Shown: one piece after another, positions 1 to 8,424 of the stretch
How positions within the stretch are numbered: the first letter of the stretch is position 1
Layout: each line of letters opens with the position of its first letter
Position numbers and translations under genes: made by a program
Assembly (NCBI RefSeq): GCF_017329605.1
Contig: NZ_JAFMTY010000022.1
Location: 1-58,753, forward strand
DNA from: Alicyclobacillus fructus
Lineage (GTDB): Bacteria; Bacillota; Bacilli; Alicyclobacillales; Alicyclobacillaceae
Direction of reading: 5' to 3'
Length of the DNA: 58,753 nt
Notes under the pieces: generated by a model
What the model was told of the DNA's origin: nothing
Databases searched by the model: none
What the model saw: only the letters and a program-made list of their open reading frames with translations

Positions 1-520
1 AACGTACCTTGACAGCCTCACAAAGTGACCTGGGCCGAGGCGGATGACGAGGTCCGAGAATTGCTTACATGGAGTTTACACAGTTCTCTTGACACACCCC
101 CTTCGCTCAAGCCACTCCAGGTGTTCCTGACGCAGGCGCGCTGTGAACCGAAGCAGCCAGGGAATGGCCGTCTCGATCAGACGCTTGGGCGAGCCGTATC
201 GGAAGCGCGGTCAACGGAAGGGGCACACGTTGGGCCTGCGCCAGTGCTTCTGGCCAGTTGCGTGTGGGGGCTGATTCTGTGAGTATGGGAGTATGTGTAT
301 ACAAACTGAAATCGATGGAGTATTATACAATACCATAAAACGGCGATGCCCCCAGGGAACCTAGACGTCGAGTAACAAGAGAGTTACAATTCGATTGTCA
401 GTTGAGGGGTGTTTCCTGAAATCTCTAGGAGTAAAATGCCCGTAATCGTGCGTCTCTGTGGGCCCTTGAGATCTAGTGGAGCGTTAATTTTAATCCTGGT
501 GGGCCCACCACGGGTGCAGG
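1..520. other. Stretch without a confident gene; possible insertion-sequence remnant
   Basis: I see no convincing gene here. On the minus strand about 45 in-frame codons ending near base 90 read like the tail of some protein but have no start in frame. Bases 68-105 contain TTTACACAGTTCTCTTGACA, which resembles the terminal repeats of IS256-type elements. This is only a visual resemblance; no transposase core is present. The stretch ends at the strong hairpin at 521. Confidence 0.2.
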
Positions 521-568
521 ACGCCCCGAAACGCCCGATGACGGGACGTTTCGGGGCGTGCGGTTTTT
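521..568. terminator. Strong intrinsic terminator
   Basis: ACGCCCCGAAACG at 521-533 and CGTTTCGGGGCGT at 547-559 pair perfectly over 13 bp. A short inner CCCG/CGGG stem adds to the hairpin, and a run of five T follows. It probably ends a transcript entering from the left of the window. Confidence 0.75.
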
Positions 569-814
569 GGCGGCAGCGGACGAGCGGGGGCTGCCTTGAC
601 GGCGGATTTGCGGGATTCTTCGCTCAAGTCGGTTGCGGTCCGAGGTTCACTTGTGATGGCGGCGCTTGCTGCGCGCCACGACCAAGACCCGCTGTCCAGG
701 GTGGAGGACAATCACGATAGGCTTCTTATGCTTCACAGCTGCTCCTCCCTTCTGCACCGGATGTTGCATCGTACGGCTGACGATGTGTGTTGTCCACGGC
801 GCATGTGCGAAGGG

Positions 815-1708
815 GTGAGGACTGTGCCAAGTACTTTTGGGTATCAGCCCGCGGTGGGAACGGTGCTGCAGGATCCGAGCATTTGGATTTGTGTCGGGAT
901 TGCCGTCCTGCTCATCGCAGTGGGGCTCTTCAGACGCCGCGTCTTTTTGGAGCATGGGGCCAAAGGCTTGTTGACCACCTTTTGGCTGTTCGCCTGTGTA
1001 CCGTTTCTTCTGGCGGTATACATTTTTGTATCCGGTTTCCGTAGCGGGTGGCGGCTCGTCGGCGGTATGCTGCAGGTGCGCACGGACGCTGGCGTGACCG
1101 AAATTGATCTCGCCCGCGCGCACGCGGCCTGGGTGACGCAGAACGGCTTCTACGGGCTCGCGGATCGCTTGCTCGGGACGAGCGCGGGCGCGTATGCGAG
1201 CGGGTTGTTTCGCCTGAACAATGGGCAGGTGGCGGATGTGTACGTCCTCGCCGGTGCGCCTCGGCTCGCCGTATCGGACGGCCACGCGCTCGTCATTCTC
1301 GGCACGCCCGGCCTCGACGCGCTGGTGCGCCATGTGTCCATGGGTGTCCTTCCCACCGTGCCGCCCGCAAACGTCTTGCCCTTCCATCCCGTTGCAGGTC
1401 TTGTCACGCTGGCCGTGTCCGCCGCGATGCTCCTGGTTCACGTGGCCATGTGGCGGCGGTATCGGACGCGCGTGCCGGATCGCGTGACGTCACACTGGGA
1501 CGTGTCCGGGCGGCCCAATGGACAGATGAGCAGGGCAGGGTTCTACCGATGGGGGCTCGGCGTCGCTGTCGGCCTGGGCATCTTGTTCACGTTCATCTCG
1601 TGCATGACCTGGGCGGCGTGTCTCCTGGGGGCACTCGTCGAACTGTCGATTGCCCTTCTTTGGGGGATGGTGTGGCGCGCCAACGCTCGATCGGCCCGCA
1701 TCGCGTGA
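815..1708 (+). CDS. DUF1648-type membrane protein with PH-like segment
   Basis: A membrane protein of 297 residues if read from the GTG at 815; GTG 824 and ATG 803 are alternatives and none has an ideal ribosome site. Two transmembrane helices lie near the N-terminus. A soluble segment of about 110 residues follows that looks like a bacterial PH-type domain, and then three more helices. Between helices 3 and 4 is HWDVSGRPNGQMSR, the signature of the DUF1648 family, whose members are often linked to envelope stress or sporulation regulators (SdpI-like). Substrate and role are unknown. It stands alone, followed by the small YjcZ-like gene. Confidence 0.75.
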   Translation: MRTVPSTFGYQPAVGTVLQDPSIWICVGIAVLLIAVGLFRRRVFLEHGAKGLLTTFWLFACVPFLLAVYIFVSGFRSGWRLVGGMLQVRTDAGVTEIDLARAHAAWVTQNGFYGLADRLLGTSAGAYASGLFRLNNGQVADVYVLAGAPRLAVSDGHALVILGTPGLDALVRHVSMGVLPTVPPANVLPFHPVAGLVTLAVSAAMLLVHVAMWRRYRTRVPDRVTSHWDVSGRPNGQMSRAGFYRWGLGVAVGLGILFTFISCMTWAACLLGALVELSIALLWGMVWRANARSARIA

Positions 1709-1808
1709 CGCTGTGGCCCACCGCTTCGCGTGGCCGGGACAAAGACCGCGTCGCTTTCGTTTCCTCTTCCGTAGCATGGTGGTGATCCTCGCGGAAGGAG
1801 GGACCATC

Positions 1809-1913
1809 ATGTACGGCGGATGCTTTGGCGCTTACACGCAGTGGGCTGTGGTGTTTCTGATCATCTTCGTGCTGTTCTTCCTGTTGGTGCCGGCGTACAA
1901 CAACGGCGTCTGA
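1809..1913 (+). CDS. YjcZ-like sporulation mini-protein
   Basis: This 34-residue protein has a glycine/aromatic start (MYGGCFGAYTQW) and then one hydrophobic helix of about 18 residues ending in PAYNNGV. That is the pattern of the YjcZ/sporulation small membrane protein family of Bacilli. The start is fixed by CGGAAGGAGGGACC directly upstream. Expression in the forespore or coat is known for some relatives and is inferred here. Confidence 0.75.
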   Translation: MYGGCFGAYTQWAVVFLIIFVLFFLLVPAYNNGV

Positions 1914-1986
1914 CGCGATGGCATCAGAACGCCGTGGACAGTCACCTCAAGCGGCATGGAATGCTCAGGCTTCGCGGATCTGAAAT

Positions 1987-2022
1987 GGCGGGCTGCTCAA
2001 CCGGATGCGGCCTGCCTTTTTT
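1987..2022 (+). terminator. Intrinsic terminator
   Basis: GGCGGGCTGC (1987-1996) pairs with GCGGCCTGCC (2007-2016), allowing wobble pairs, and is followed by six T. It closes the YjcZ-like transcript before the tRNA promoter. Confidence 0.7.
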
Positions 2023-2058
2023 CGTAATCAGCGCAGGGATCTCGTTGGATGAATGCAC

Positions 2059-2087
2059 TTGAATCCACTCCGCGAATCTGGTATTCT
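2059..2087 (+). promoter_or_regulatory. Promoter of tRNA-Gly
   Basis: TTGAAT (2059-2064) and TATTCT (2082-2087) are 17 bp apart and end 14 bp before the tRNA. This is a sigma-A type promoter that stays outside the mobile element. Confidence 0.7.
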
Positions 2088-2101
2088 CTTTGCCGTGACG
2101 T

Positions 2102-2175
2102 GCGGGTGTAGTTCAACGGTAGAACTCCAGCCTTCCAAGCTGGCGGCGGGGGTTCGACTCCCCTCACCCGCTCCA
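2102..2175 (+). tRNA. tRNA-Gly (anticodon TCC)
   Basis: A 74-nt cloverleaf. Acceptor GCGGGTG (2102-2108) pairs with CACCCGC (2165-2171), the anticodon loop CTTCCAA sits in a CCAGC/GCTGG stem, the T arm contains GGTTCGACTC, and CCA is encoded. The 3' 49 bases are repeated at 13917-13965, so this gene is the attachment site of the mobile element and is left intact by its insertion. Confidence 0.97.
2127..2175 (+). repeat. attL core (49-bp direct repeat)
   Basis: This is the part of tRNA-Gly from the anticodon stem (CCAGCC) to the encoded CCA. It is identical to 13917-13965. The flanking bases differ on both sides, which sets the repeat limits. Confidence 0.95.
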
Positions 2176-2229
2176 TCTGATAAAGACAGGCCGCTGCCCC
2201 GGAGTTGGGGTGGCGGCCTTTGCTATTCC

Positions 2230-2301
2230 GAAATGCAAACGAGTGTTCGGGTTGAGAAATACAAACGAACGTTCGCATGGCGAATGGGATGGGAAACGAA
2301 C
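2230..2301 (+). repeat. Short repeats next to attL, candidate integrase arm sites
   Basis: A 20-bp imperfect direct repeat occurs at 2230-2249 and 2256-2275 (GAAATRCAAACGARYGTTCG). The 15-mer GGATGGGAAACGAAC at 2287-2301 recurs in the same orientation at 13896-13910, seven bases before the attR core. AAACGAAC is common to several of these copies. The position beside both att cores suits arm-type recombinase or excisionase sites; that role is inference. Confidence 0.5.
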
Positions 2302-2331
2302 CTTGGGTGGGGGGGAATCGAACCGGAAGGG

Positions 2332-2548
2332 CACACCGCCCCCGGGGATCGAAACCTCCGGGGGAACATATATCTCCGAGACCACGGAAGGCATCGAGAA
2401 GGCGCATTCGGGATGTCCCCCGGCCAGAGATACGTGGGCAGATCGAATCCCCATCTTCTCGGTGCCACGGAGAGGCTCCGAGATATGTGCCCCGGGACGG
2501 ATCCGAATGCACACCGCCCCCAAATCGCCAGGGGCCGACACCCATCGA
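2332..2548. repeat. Repeat-bearing non-coding stretch before the repeat units
   Basis: Two further copies of CACACCGCCC lie at 2332-2341 and 2510-2519, separate from the three larger repeat units. Between them are GC-rich stretches containing several versions of CTCCGAGA with ATAT next to it. I find no convincing gene: open frames here cross the repeats in several frames at once and lack ribosome sites. Confidence 0.5.
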
Positions 2549-2679
2549 CACACCGCCCGGGGGAGCTGTGCAACCTCCGAGCCTCCGAGTGCAACCTCTC
2601 GGGAGAAGGTGCACAACTCAAGAAGCCCGGCACGACGCGGATTCTCGGGCTCCAGTGCAACCTGTGCACCCTCGAAGCG
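2549..2679 (+). repeat. Replication-region repeat unit A
   Basis: The unit begins with CACACCGCCC (2549-2558). It then has GTGCAACC at 2568 and 2589 (21 bp apart), a reversed copy AGGTGCAC at 2607, an AGCCCG/CGGGCT inverted repeat enclosing GACGCGG, and two more words at 2655 and 2664 (9 bp apart). The same order and spacing recur in units B (2758-2898) and C (6650-6809, inverted). I read these as iteron-like sites for a replication or control protein. Confidence 0.75.
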
Positions 2680-2757
2680 AAAATTCTCCTCTCCACTCCA
2701 ACACATGCAGAGGGGGAGGGGGGGGGGATCCTCCCCTTCCTCGTCCATCGAATCCGG

Positions 2758-2898
2758 CACACCGCCCGGGAGTTGTGTACCCTTCTTGCCCCCCGAGTGT
2801 ACCCTTGTGCACCCTCTGGCGGAAAAGGTACACTGCCCAAGAAGCCCGACACGACGCGGATTCTCGGGCTCCCGTGTACCCTGTGTACCCCCGAAGCG
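2758..2898 (+). repeat. Replication-region repeat unit B
   Basis: This second direct copy starts 209 bp after unit A. CACACCGCCC is at 2758; GTGTACCC or GTGCACCC occurs at 2775, 2797, 2807, 2874 and 2883; and the reversed word AGGTACAC is at 2826. The 60 bases 2839-2898 match 2620-2679 of unit A at most positions. Where they differ, the changes often alter paired words together (GTGCAACC to GTGTACCC), as expected for binding sites under selection. Confidence 0.75.
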
Positions 2899-3137
2899 CA
2901 CAAATCCCCCCGTCTCCCCAGAAGTGTGCGGAGCGTGGGGGAGCCTTCGCCCTCCAGCCGCCACATCTGGCGCGTCCATTCTCTGCGCAGTCCTTCTCGA
3001 ACGCCAGAAACCGCACGAAAGAAGCAAATTTGTGGCCCAAACACATGTTCCGGATTGTGCACAGGGGGAATTTGTACATTAATATTTCGGGTAAGGATTC
3101 CGAATATTACTTCTTCTTCCCTCGGAGAGGGGGGTAC

Positions 3138-3192
3138 TTGACAGAAAAATCGACTCGTCCGAAAATCGAAGCACATCCTGGAAAGGAGGCGG
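3138..3192 (+). promoter_or_regulatory. Leader of the primase gene, weak promoter candidate
   Basis: TTGACA at 3138-3143 is a perfect -35 box, but no good -10 follows at 17 bp. AAGGAGG at 3183-3189 lies only three bases before an in-frame TTG at 3193, too close for normal initiation. A 10-bp perfect inverted repeat (CGGAGGCTGC near 3292-3301, GCAGCCTCCG at 3341-3350) sits between this site and the preferred ATG at 3382. It could fold in the mRNA leader. Confidence 0.35.
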
Positions 3193-3381
3193 TTGCCGCG
3201 ACCAACGCAGCCCACAAATACGCGTGAGCGCCCGGCTGCACCCGAGCGCCCATGCTCTTCCTCGTTGCTGCACGACGCACAGTCCCATGCGGAGGCTGCA
3301 CATCGCATGCTGGTTTGGCTCGATTGTATGCCATGCGGGCAGCCTCCGTCAATCCAAATCTTGATTGGAGGTCAATTCCAC

Positions 3382-6300
3382 ATGGCCAACAAGCCTATTT
3401 CTGGACAGACAACTCTTCTTGCACTCCCTGCGCCCGATGCAGGCACGCCAGTCGATTCTCCCATCGTTGTGCGTCTCGATCGCTTTCCGGAGATGCCTTT
3501 GGCAGATGAAACCCAAGAAATGCCGACGAGCCGCGGCGACCTGATCAATTTTCTTTGGTCCCTTCTCCAGCACCAGTTCCGGCCTGCCCTGGACACCCAC
3601 CCGCATCTCGTGCTTGAGTTGCTCGCGCTGCCGGAGCGGCCGGATCTCAAGGAGAAGAAGTTTCGTCCCACATCGTACCATCTCCCTGCGTCGCTTCCCC
3701 TCGAGGCACCTCGGGTGTTTCTCGACGACGCGATCGCTTGGATCGATGCTTGGAACGAGATCGGATATGCGGTGTGTGTCGGGCCTGTGCCTCGTGCACG
3801 GGCTCCGAAGCAGCAGCATGCCAGCCAAGAAGAAGTGGTGCAGGAGACCCGCGTCCTCTGGCTGGATGTCGACCACCTTCCTCCGGGCGGCCCGGACGAG
3901 ATGCTTGCCAAGCTGCCCATTTCCCCCAACTGGATCGTTCGGTCGGGGCGCGGCGCACATCTCTATTTCCTTCTGTCCGAGCCTCTGCCTGCGGATGTGG
4001 CCAAGTCGGCGATGGTCGCGCTCGCAGAACTCGTCGACGGCGACCACACGCAGGATATCCCGCGCGTGTTGAGAATTCCGGGGTCGCTGCATTGGAAGTC
4101 CGGGGAACCTGTGCAGACTGCATTTGCTGTGCTGCGGGACGAGCCATACACGGCCGACATCTTCCGGTCGTTCGCGCAGGGCACGGCCCCACAGATGAGT
4201 GCATCCGGAGCGCGGGAGCAGAAAGCGAAGGAGCCTGTGGAGATTGCCGAAGACGAAGTCCGGGCGTTCGTTGCGCAACTTCCCGAACCGATTCAAGCAC
4301 TCATCCTGACTGGACAAGACCCAGAACCGGGAGATCGCGAAGACCTTTCCCGTTCCGCAGATCAGTACAAGGTCTGCGAGGCTGTGCTGGACGCGGGCGG
4401 CACACCGGATATGGCCTTCACCATTCTCTCGAACGCCTCCTTTGGGATCTCCGCGCGGACAAGAGAAATTGGGAAGAAACGTCTATGGCAAGATGTGCTT
4501 CGGATCGCAGAAAAGCGAGCGCAGAAGAACGCACAGAATGTGTTCCCTGCAAGCCTCGGAACGAACCTCGCGGAGATCGGGGAGCTGCTCGACGCTTGGA
4601 CGCAGACCACGCCTTGGATCGTCACTCGCGAAACCGAGGAACGCGCACGGGGATGCCTTGCGCATGTGTTCGAGGAGATTGCGCACATCGCGTCCCAACG
4701 CCGGGTCAACGCCGCCGCGAAAACACAGGCGGAACAATTGAGGCAGTTGCTGGATCGGCTGGCTGTGTATCTGCCGTTCTCGACCGTCCGGGCCGTCCTC
4801 CGCTCTGTTGCCACATCGTTCGATCAACCGGTGCTGTGGCAACGGTTGCGCAACAGGGAGTGGTGGGAAGAGATCGCACATCGGAAGGTGAGAGACGGGT
4901 TTCTGGAGAACTGGGTATCCGAAGAACGCGGAGATTTGCTGGCATGGACGCGCTCGGAGATTTCGGCGGTGCGAGAATCCACCTCTTCGGTCTGTGGCGA
5001 GGAATACTGCCAGACGTTCGTCCTGCACGTCCTCCAGGTGTTGGGCGACTTCTTCCGCCTCGATGTGGACGCGCGAGCTTCGATCCCGGAGAACAGCGTA
5101 TTCTTCCGGCCCAAGGGGAAACCCGAAGCCATTTGTGCTCTGGGCTCGAAAGAAATGGACGGCCTGCTGCGCGATTTGGGCATGCCGGACAAGTGGATTG
5201 CCAGTGTGAAGGATGTTCTGTTGCGTCGCGCGAGAGGATACCGGGTTGTCCAAGGAGGGCGAATTTCCCGCGCGGTCGTCTCCGGGGACGCCGTCGAAGC
5301 GATCTATGTGGATATGGGCGACGGTTGGCTGTTGAAGATAACCCCCGAGGGAGACCCCGTGCGCGTGCCGAACGGAGAAGACATCTACCTCCAGCCGAGC
5401 GGTGTGCGCCCCTGGCAATACACACCTGGGCAGCGCGGAGCTTTGGACGAGTTGTGCGAGGTGCACGTGGACCCAGAGTCCTCGAAGCTGTCCGACGAAC
5501 AGGCAGGATTTCTACTGAAAGCGTGGTTCTTGGGCAATCTGGCGCGGGGATACTCTGGTGCCCGGCCGCTGCTCCATCTGGTGGGTCCGGCGGGCGTGGG
5601 CAAATCGACCCTCGCGACGCGGCTATTTCTGGGGCTTCTCGGGGACACCCCTCCCGCGAACCCGCCAGGCGACCATAGGGAAGTCACAGCGAGCTGCGCC
5701 CAGCGAGGTCTGCTGTTCCTCGACAATCTGGAAAGCGCCTCGGGGGAACTGGTCGATATCCTCGACCGGCTGGTTTACTCGACAAAGATTGGCAACCGGG
5801 AATATTACACAAACACCGGGGAAATCATTGTGGCGCCCGACGTGTTTGTGGTCATCACAAGCATTTCGACCCGCTGGGTCCGCGATGACCTCGCGACCCG
5901 AATGTTGGCCGTGCATTTGGGCGAGCGGGATTGGCCGAGGGGCTACGACGCGAGCCTGCAATGGACCCTGGCGCACCGGAATGCGATCCTCAGCGAAGCA
6001 GTCGATCTCCTGAGCGTGTGGCTGCGGCACATTCAGGGGAAGGACCGGAAGCAATACGGGATCTCGCATCGGCTGTCGCCATTCGCGGAATTCGCGAATA
6101 GCCTCGCGGAGGCGTGCGGGATAGATATCGACACATCTGCCTTGTGGCAGAAGACTTTCGTCGAGCAGGCAACCATGGTCGGGCCTGTGTTGGAATTCGT
6201 CGATGCTCTGGTGGCCTATTTGGCGCAACACGAAGACGCGCCTGGGCGGGCAGCAGCGGCCCCGCAGAAGGTGGCGAAACTCGCGTCGGAGTGGGGCAGA

Positions 6301-6579
6301 GCCCTTTTCCTGGACGGAGAGCCGTTTGGATCGAGGGACAGCGGATCCCTGGCGACGCGAATCGGGACGTGGTTCTCCAAGGCCACGCCAATCCTCGAGG
6401 AGAAGGGCATACGTGTGCAGAAGCGACGCATGCCGCGCGGCGTCGAGTGGGAAGTCGACTACTCGGCTTGGGCGCGGACTCTTTCGCGAATCCAGCCCAT
6501 TCCGCCGGAAGCGACGGTGTGGCTGGAGGAAGCGATCCAAAAAGAGAAACAGGCGGCGGAAGCGAACAATTCCAAATAA
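3382..6579 (+). CDS. AEP-type primase fused to AAA+/SF3-like helicase
   Basis: A 1065-residue replication protein. The N-terminal third holds an archaeo-eukaryotic-type primase (RepB-primase-like) module. LWLDVDH provides the metal-binding pair D162/D164, SGRGAHLYF follows about 25 residues later, and RVLRIPGSLHWK is the third conserved block. The C-terminal part is a P-loop ATPase: Walker A GPAGVGKST (K741), Walker B LLFLDN (D781), and a sensor-like VVITSIS. It should prime and unwind DNA at the element's origin. TTGGAGGTCAATTCCAC before ATG 3382 fixes the start; an in-frame TTG at 3193 would add 63 low-complexity residues and is less likely. The gene lies between repeat units B and C. Confidence 0.85.
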   Translation: MANKPISGQTTLLALPAPDAGTPVDSPIVVRLDRFPEMPLADETQEMPTSRGDLINFLWSLLQHQFRPALDTHPHLVLELLALPERPDLKEKKFRPTSYHLPASLPLEAPRVFLDDAIAWIDAWNEIGYAVCVGPVPRARAPKQQHASQEEVVQETRVLWLDVDHLPPGGPDEMLAKLPISPNWIVRSGRGAHLYFLLSEPLPADVAKSAMVALAELVDGDHTQDIPRVLRIPGSLHWKSGEPVQTAFAVLRDEPYTADIFRSFAQGTAPQMSASGAREQKAKEPVEIAEDEVRAFVAQLPEPIQALILTGQDPEPGDREDLSRSADQYKVCEAVLDAGGTPDMAFTILSNASFGISARTREIGKKRLWQDVLRIAEKRAQKNAQNVFPASLGTNLAEIGELLDAWTQTTPWIVTRETEERARGCLAHVFEEIAHIASQRRVNAAAKTQAEQLRQLLDRLAVYLPFSTVRAVLRSVATSFDQPVLWQRLRNREWWEEIAHRKVRDGFLENWVSEERGDLLAWTRSEISAVRESTSSVCGEEYCQTFVLHVLQVLGDFFRLDVDARASIPENSVFFRPKGKPEAICALGSKEMDGLLRDLGMPDKWIASVKDVLLRRARGYRVVQGGRISRAVVSGDAVEAIYVDMGDGWLLKITPEGDPVRVPNGEDIYLQPSGVRPWQYTPGQRGALDELCEVHVDPESSKLSDEQAGFLLKAWFLGNLARGYSGARPLLHLVGPAGVGKSTLATRLFLGLLGDTPPANPPGDHREVTASCAQRGLLFLDNLESASGELVDILDRLVYSTKIGNREYYTNTGEIIVAPDVFVVITSISTRWVRDDLATRMLAVHLGERDWPRGYDASLQWTLAHRNAILSEAVDLLSVWLRHIQGKDRKQYGISHRLSPFAEFANSLAEACGIDIDTSALWQKTFVEQATMVGPVLEFVDALVAYLAQHEDAPGRAAAAPQKVAKLASEWGRALFLDGEPFGSRDSGSLATRIGTWFSKATPILEEKGIRVQKRRMPRGVEWEVDYSAWARTLSRIQPIPPEATVWLEEAIQKEKQAAEANNSK

Positions 6580-6649
6580 CGCAGTCTGGGCGCGCGGGGC
6601 ATGTCCCTTCGCGCCCATCTCTTTTTTGCGGACGAAGGATGGCGATTTT

Positions 6650-6809
6650 TGCGCAGGAAGGGTACACAGGGTACACGCGAATCCCGAGAGGCCGCGTCGT
6701 ACGCGGAAATTTGGGATATGTACCCTTTCGGCGCAAGGGTACACTGCGAGGCGCGAAGGGTGCACTGCGGAGCCGCGAGGGTACACATCCCCTCCCCTGG
6801 GGCGGTGTG
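6650..6809 (-). repeat. Replication-region repeat unit C, inverted
   Basis: On the minus strand this unit has the same layout as unit B. CACACCGCCC (6800-6809) comes first, then GTGTACCC-type words at 6779, 6758 and 6737 (21 bp apart each), a reversed word at 6718, a core containing GACGCGG and CTCGGG, and two words at 6669 and 6660 (9 bp apart). Sequence identity to unit B is lower than that of A to B, but word order and spacing are kept. A further CACACCGCCC copy lies at 6871-6880. Confidence 0.7.
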
Positions 6810-6918
6810 CTGGGTTGTGCGCGCCGAACACTCTCTGTCTCTCGCGGGCGCTGGCCGCGTCTCTCTCTCGGGGCGGTGTGCTCCTCTCCCCGCTGTGTTT
6901 CTGCACATTTCCCATACA

Positions 6919-6948
6919 TTGACAAGCGCAATTCCTGAGTGATACAAT
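6919..6948 (+). promoter_or_regulatory. Strong promoter with long leader
   Basis: TTGACA (6919-6924) and TACAAT (6943-6948) are separated by 18 bp, the best sigma-A promoter inside the element. It lies about 290 bp before the start of the Replic_Relax gene. The transcript therefore has an unusually long untranslated leader in which I find no convincing small gene. Confidence 0.7.
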
Positions 6949-7236
6949 GGAAATATCAGGAGGGATCCGGGGCGGGCACACGGAGACCTCGCCGGACCGC
7001 TCGGCAATCCGCTCTTGCACATGGTCTCCCTGCGCGCCTTCCTTGGATTCCCCTGCGCACATCGCACCCACTGGGGCTGTGCCCCTTGCCGTGGCCCTTC
7101 GGCGCGGCTCGGTGCACATGCCGTCTCCGCGACTGTTTTGGCTGTGCAAATATAGACCTGCACACCCAGAACACCGCGCGGGGACACAGGGCGTGGGCTG
7201 TGCGAATGGCATATTTCCGAGAGGAGGAGACTCAGC

Positions 7237-8313
7237 ATGGCACACGAGCCCATATTGCCCGATCCACAGGATCCCGATTCCATCCCGTCCCTGGAGGGTG
7301 TGCCCCTGCCACCGCCATCCGAGGAGTTGCACAAGGAACCGCCGATGCCCGCCTCTCGTTCGCGGCGGAAGCATGCGGCTGTGTCCTCCTGGCGGGACCA
7401 CCACCAGGCGTACCTCGACGCCTTTGCCCGGTATGGTGTGCTGTCCCGGGACATGCTCGCTGCGATCACTGGACACTCGCCATTGACCATTCGGACAGCC
7501 TTGCACGAGATGGCTCGCGCCGGGCAAGTCGAGTACCACCGTCTCCGGGGCGAATTTCTGTACTACCCGACGCCCGCAGGGATCGCACTGTCCCAATACT
7601 CGAGTGTCGCCCGGAGCAAGAAGGAGGCTTTCGGTCTCGCGGCACACGACCTCGTGGTGAATACCCTCGTGTGCAATGCGATTGTCGCGTCCTTCCCGCC
7701 CAAGTTTGGGTTCGTTCGCTGGCTCGGTCCCCGCGAGGCCCGGGAGGAGCTGTGCCAGATGTATGGGTTCGAGGAGACGGACCGGTCCCGGCAATTGCAA
7801 TACACCCCAGACGCATATCTCGAATTCTATGCGGAGGACGACCAGGGGCGCCGGGGGAACTACCCGGTCGTGCTGGAAGTGGATCTTGACACGGAGACGA
7901 CCGCGCGCGTGGTGCGGAAATTCGAGGCGGGTGTGCGGGCGCTTGCCCTCCGGCGCGATGGCGCGGAGCACAATCTGCTCTGGGTGTTTGTCTGCCCGTC
8001 TTCGCGATTCTCTCGGGTCGTCGACGCGATGCACGACCGTCTGCTCGCCCTGCGGAACGACATCCCCGCCCGGCAGTTCCCGCGCGTGCTTGTGTCGTAT
8101 ATTCCGGAGGATGCCTGGCGGCTGTGCTCCGTACCCAGGCGGGCGACAGATCTTGCGACAGGCGAGAGCGCAACCTGGACGGGGCGGCCGTGCGAAGCGG
8201 TGGATCTGGAGGATTTCGTGGGTGTGTCCATTGCGCGGGACCCGATCACGAAGAGCCGAGTGATCCGGACACAGATCCCGAAGCTTGCCGAGACACTCCG
8301 CGCGCAGAACTGA
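7237..8313 (+). CDS. Replication-relaxation (Replic_Relax) family protein
   Basis: A 358-residue cytosolic protein. After a proline-rich, disordered N-terminus of about 50 residues comes a winged-helix segment (YGVLSRDMLAAITGHSPLTI, then a basic wing YHRLRGEFLYYPTPAG). Next is a mixed alpha/beta region with YTPDAYLEF and VVLEVDLDTETTARVVRKFE, an arrangement like a nuclease-type fold. Family members were first noted on Bacillus thuringiensis plasmids and are common on plasmids and integrative elements, where they influence replication control. GAGAGGAGGAGACTCAGC fixes the ATG start. The role with the upstream primase is inferred from context. Confidence 0.75.
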   Translation: MAHEPILPDPQDPDSIPSLEGVPLPPPSEELHKEPPMPASRSRRKHAAVSSWRDHHQAYLDAFARYGVLSRDMLAAITGHSPLTIRTALHEMARAGQVEYHRLRGEFLYYPTPAGIALSQYSSVARSKKEAFGLAAHDLVVNTLVCNAIVASFPPKFGFVRWLGPREAREELCQMYGFEETDRSRQLQYTPDAYLEFYAEDDQGRRGNYPVVLEVDLDTETTARVVRKFEAGVRALALRRDGAEHNLLWVFVCPSSRFSRVVDAMHDRLLALRNDIPARQFPRVLVSYIPEDAWRLCSVPRRATDLATGESATWTGRPCEAVDLEDFVGVSIARDPITKSRVIRTQIPKLAETLRAQN

Positions 8314-8353
8314 CGGGCAGGCGCGAATCTATTCTCCGATTCAGGAATTTCAC

Positions 8354-8383
8354 TAGACAATCTGGAGGGAGGTGTGCTATTCT
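8354..8383 (+). promoter_or_regulatory. Promoter of the first exported cargo protein
   Basis: TAGACA (8354-8359) and TATTCT (8378-8383) are 18 bp apart with TGTG just before the -10 box. The start codon lies about 40 bp downstream. Confidence 0.5.
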
Positions 8384-8424
8384 TGTCTCGGGAAGCAACC
8401 CAATGCATTAGAGGGAGGTTTCGT

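Noticed and set aside
1-110. IS256-type transposase gene at the left edge
   Set aside because: Only a terminal-repeat-like word and a short unlinked frame are visible; no DDE residues or transposase core are in the window.
2053-3141. Long open frames of 290-360 codons on both strands in the repeat region
   Set aside because: They cross the repeat units in several frames at once, have no ribosome sites and show low-complexity, Pro/Arg-rich translations.
6947-7486. A 179-codon gene overlapping the Replic_Relax start
   Set aside because: It begins right at the promoter -10 box and runs out of frame through a well-supported gene; composition is random.
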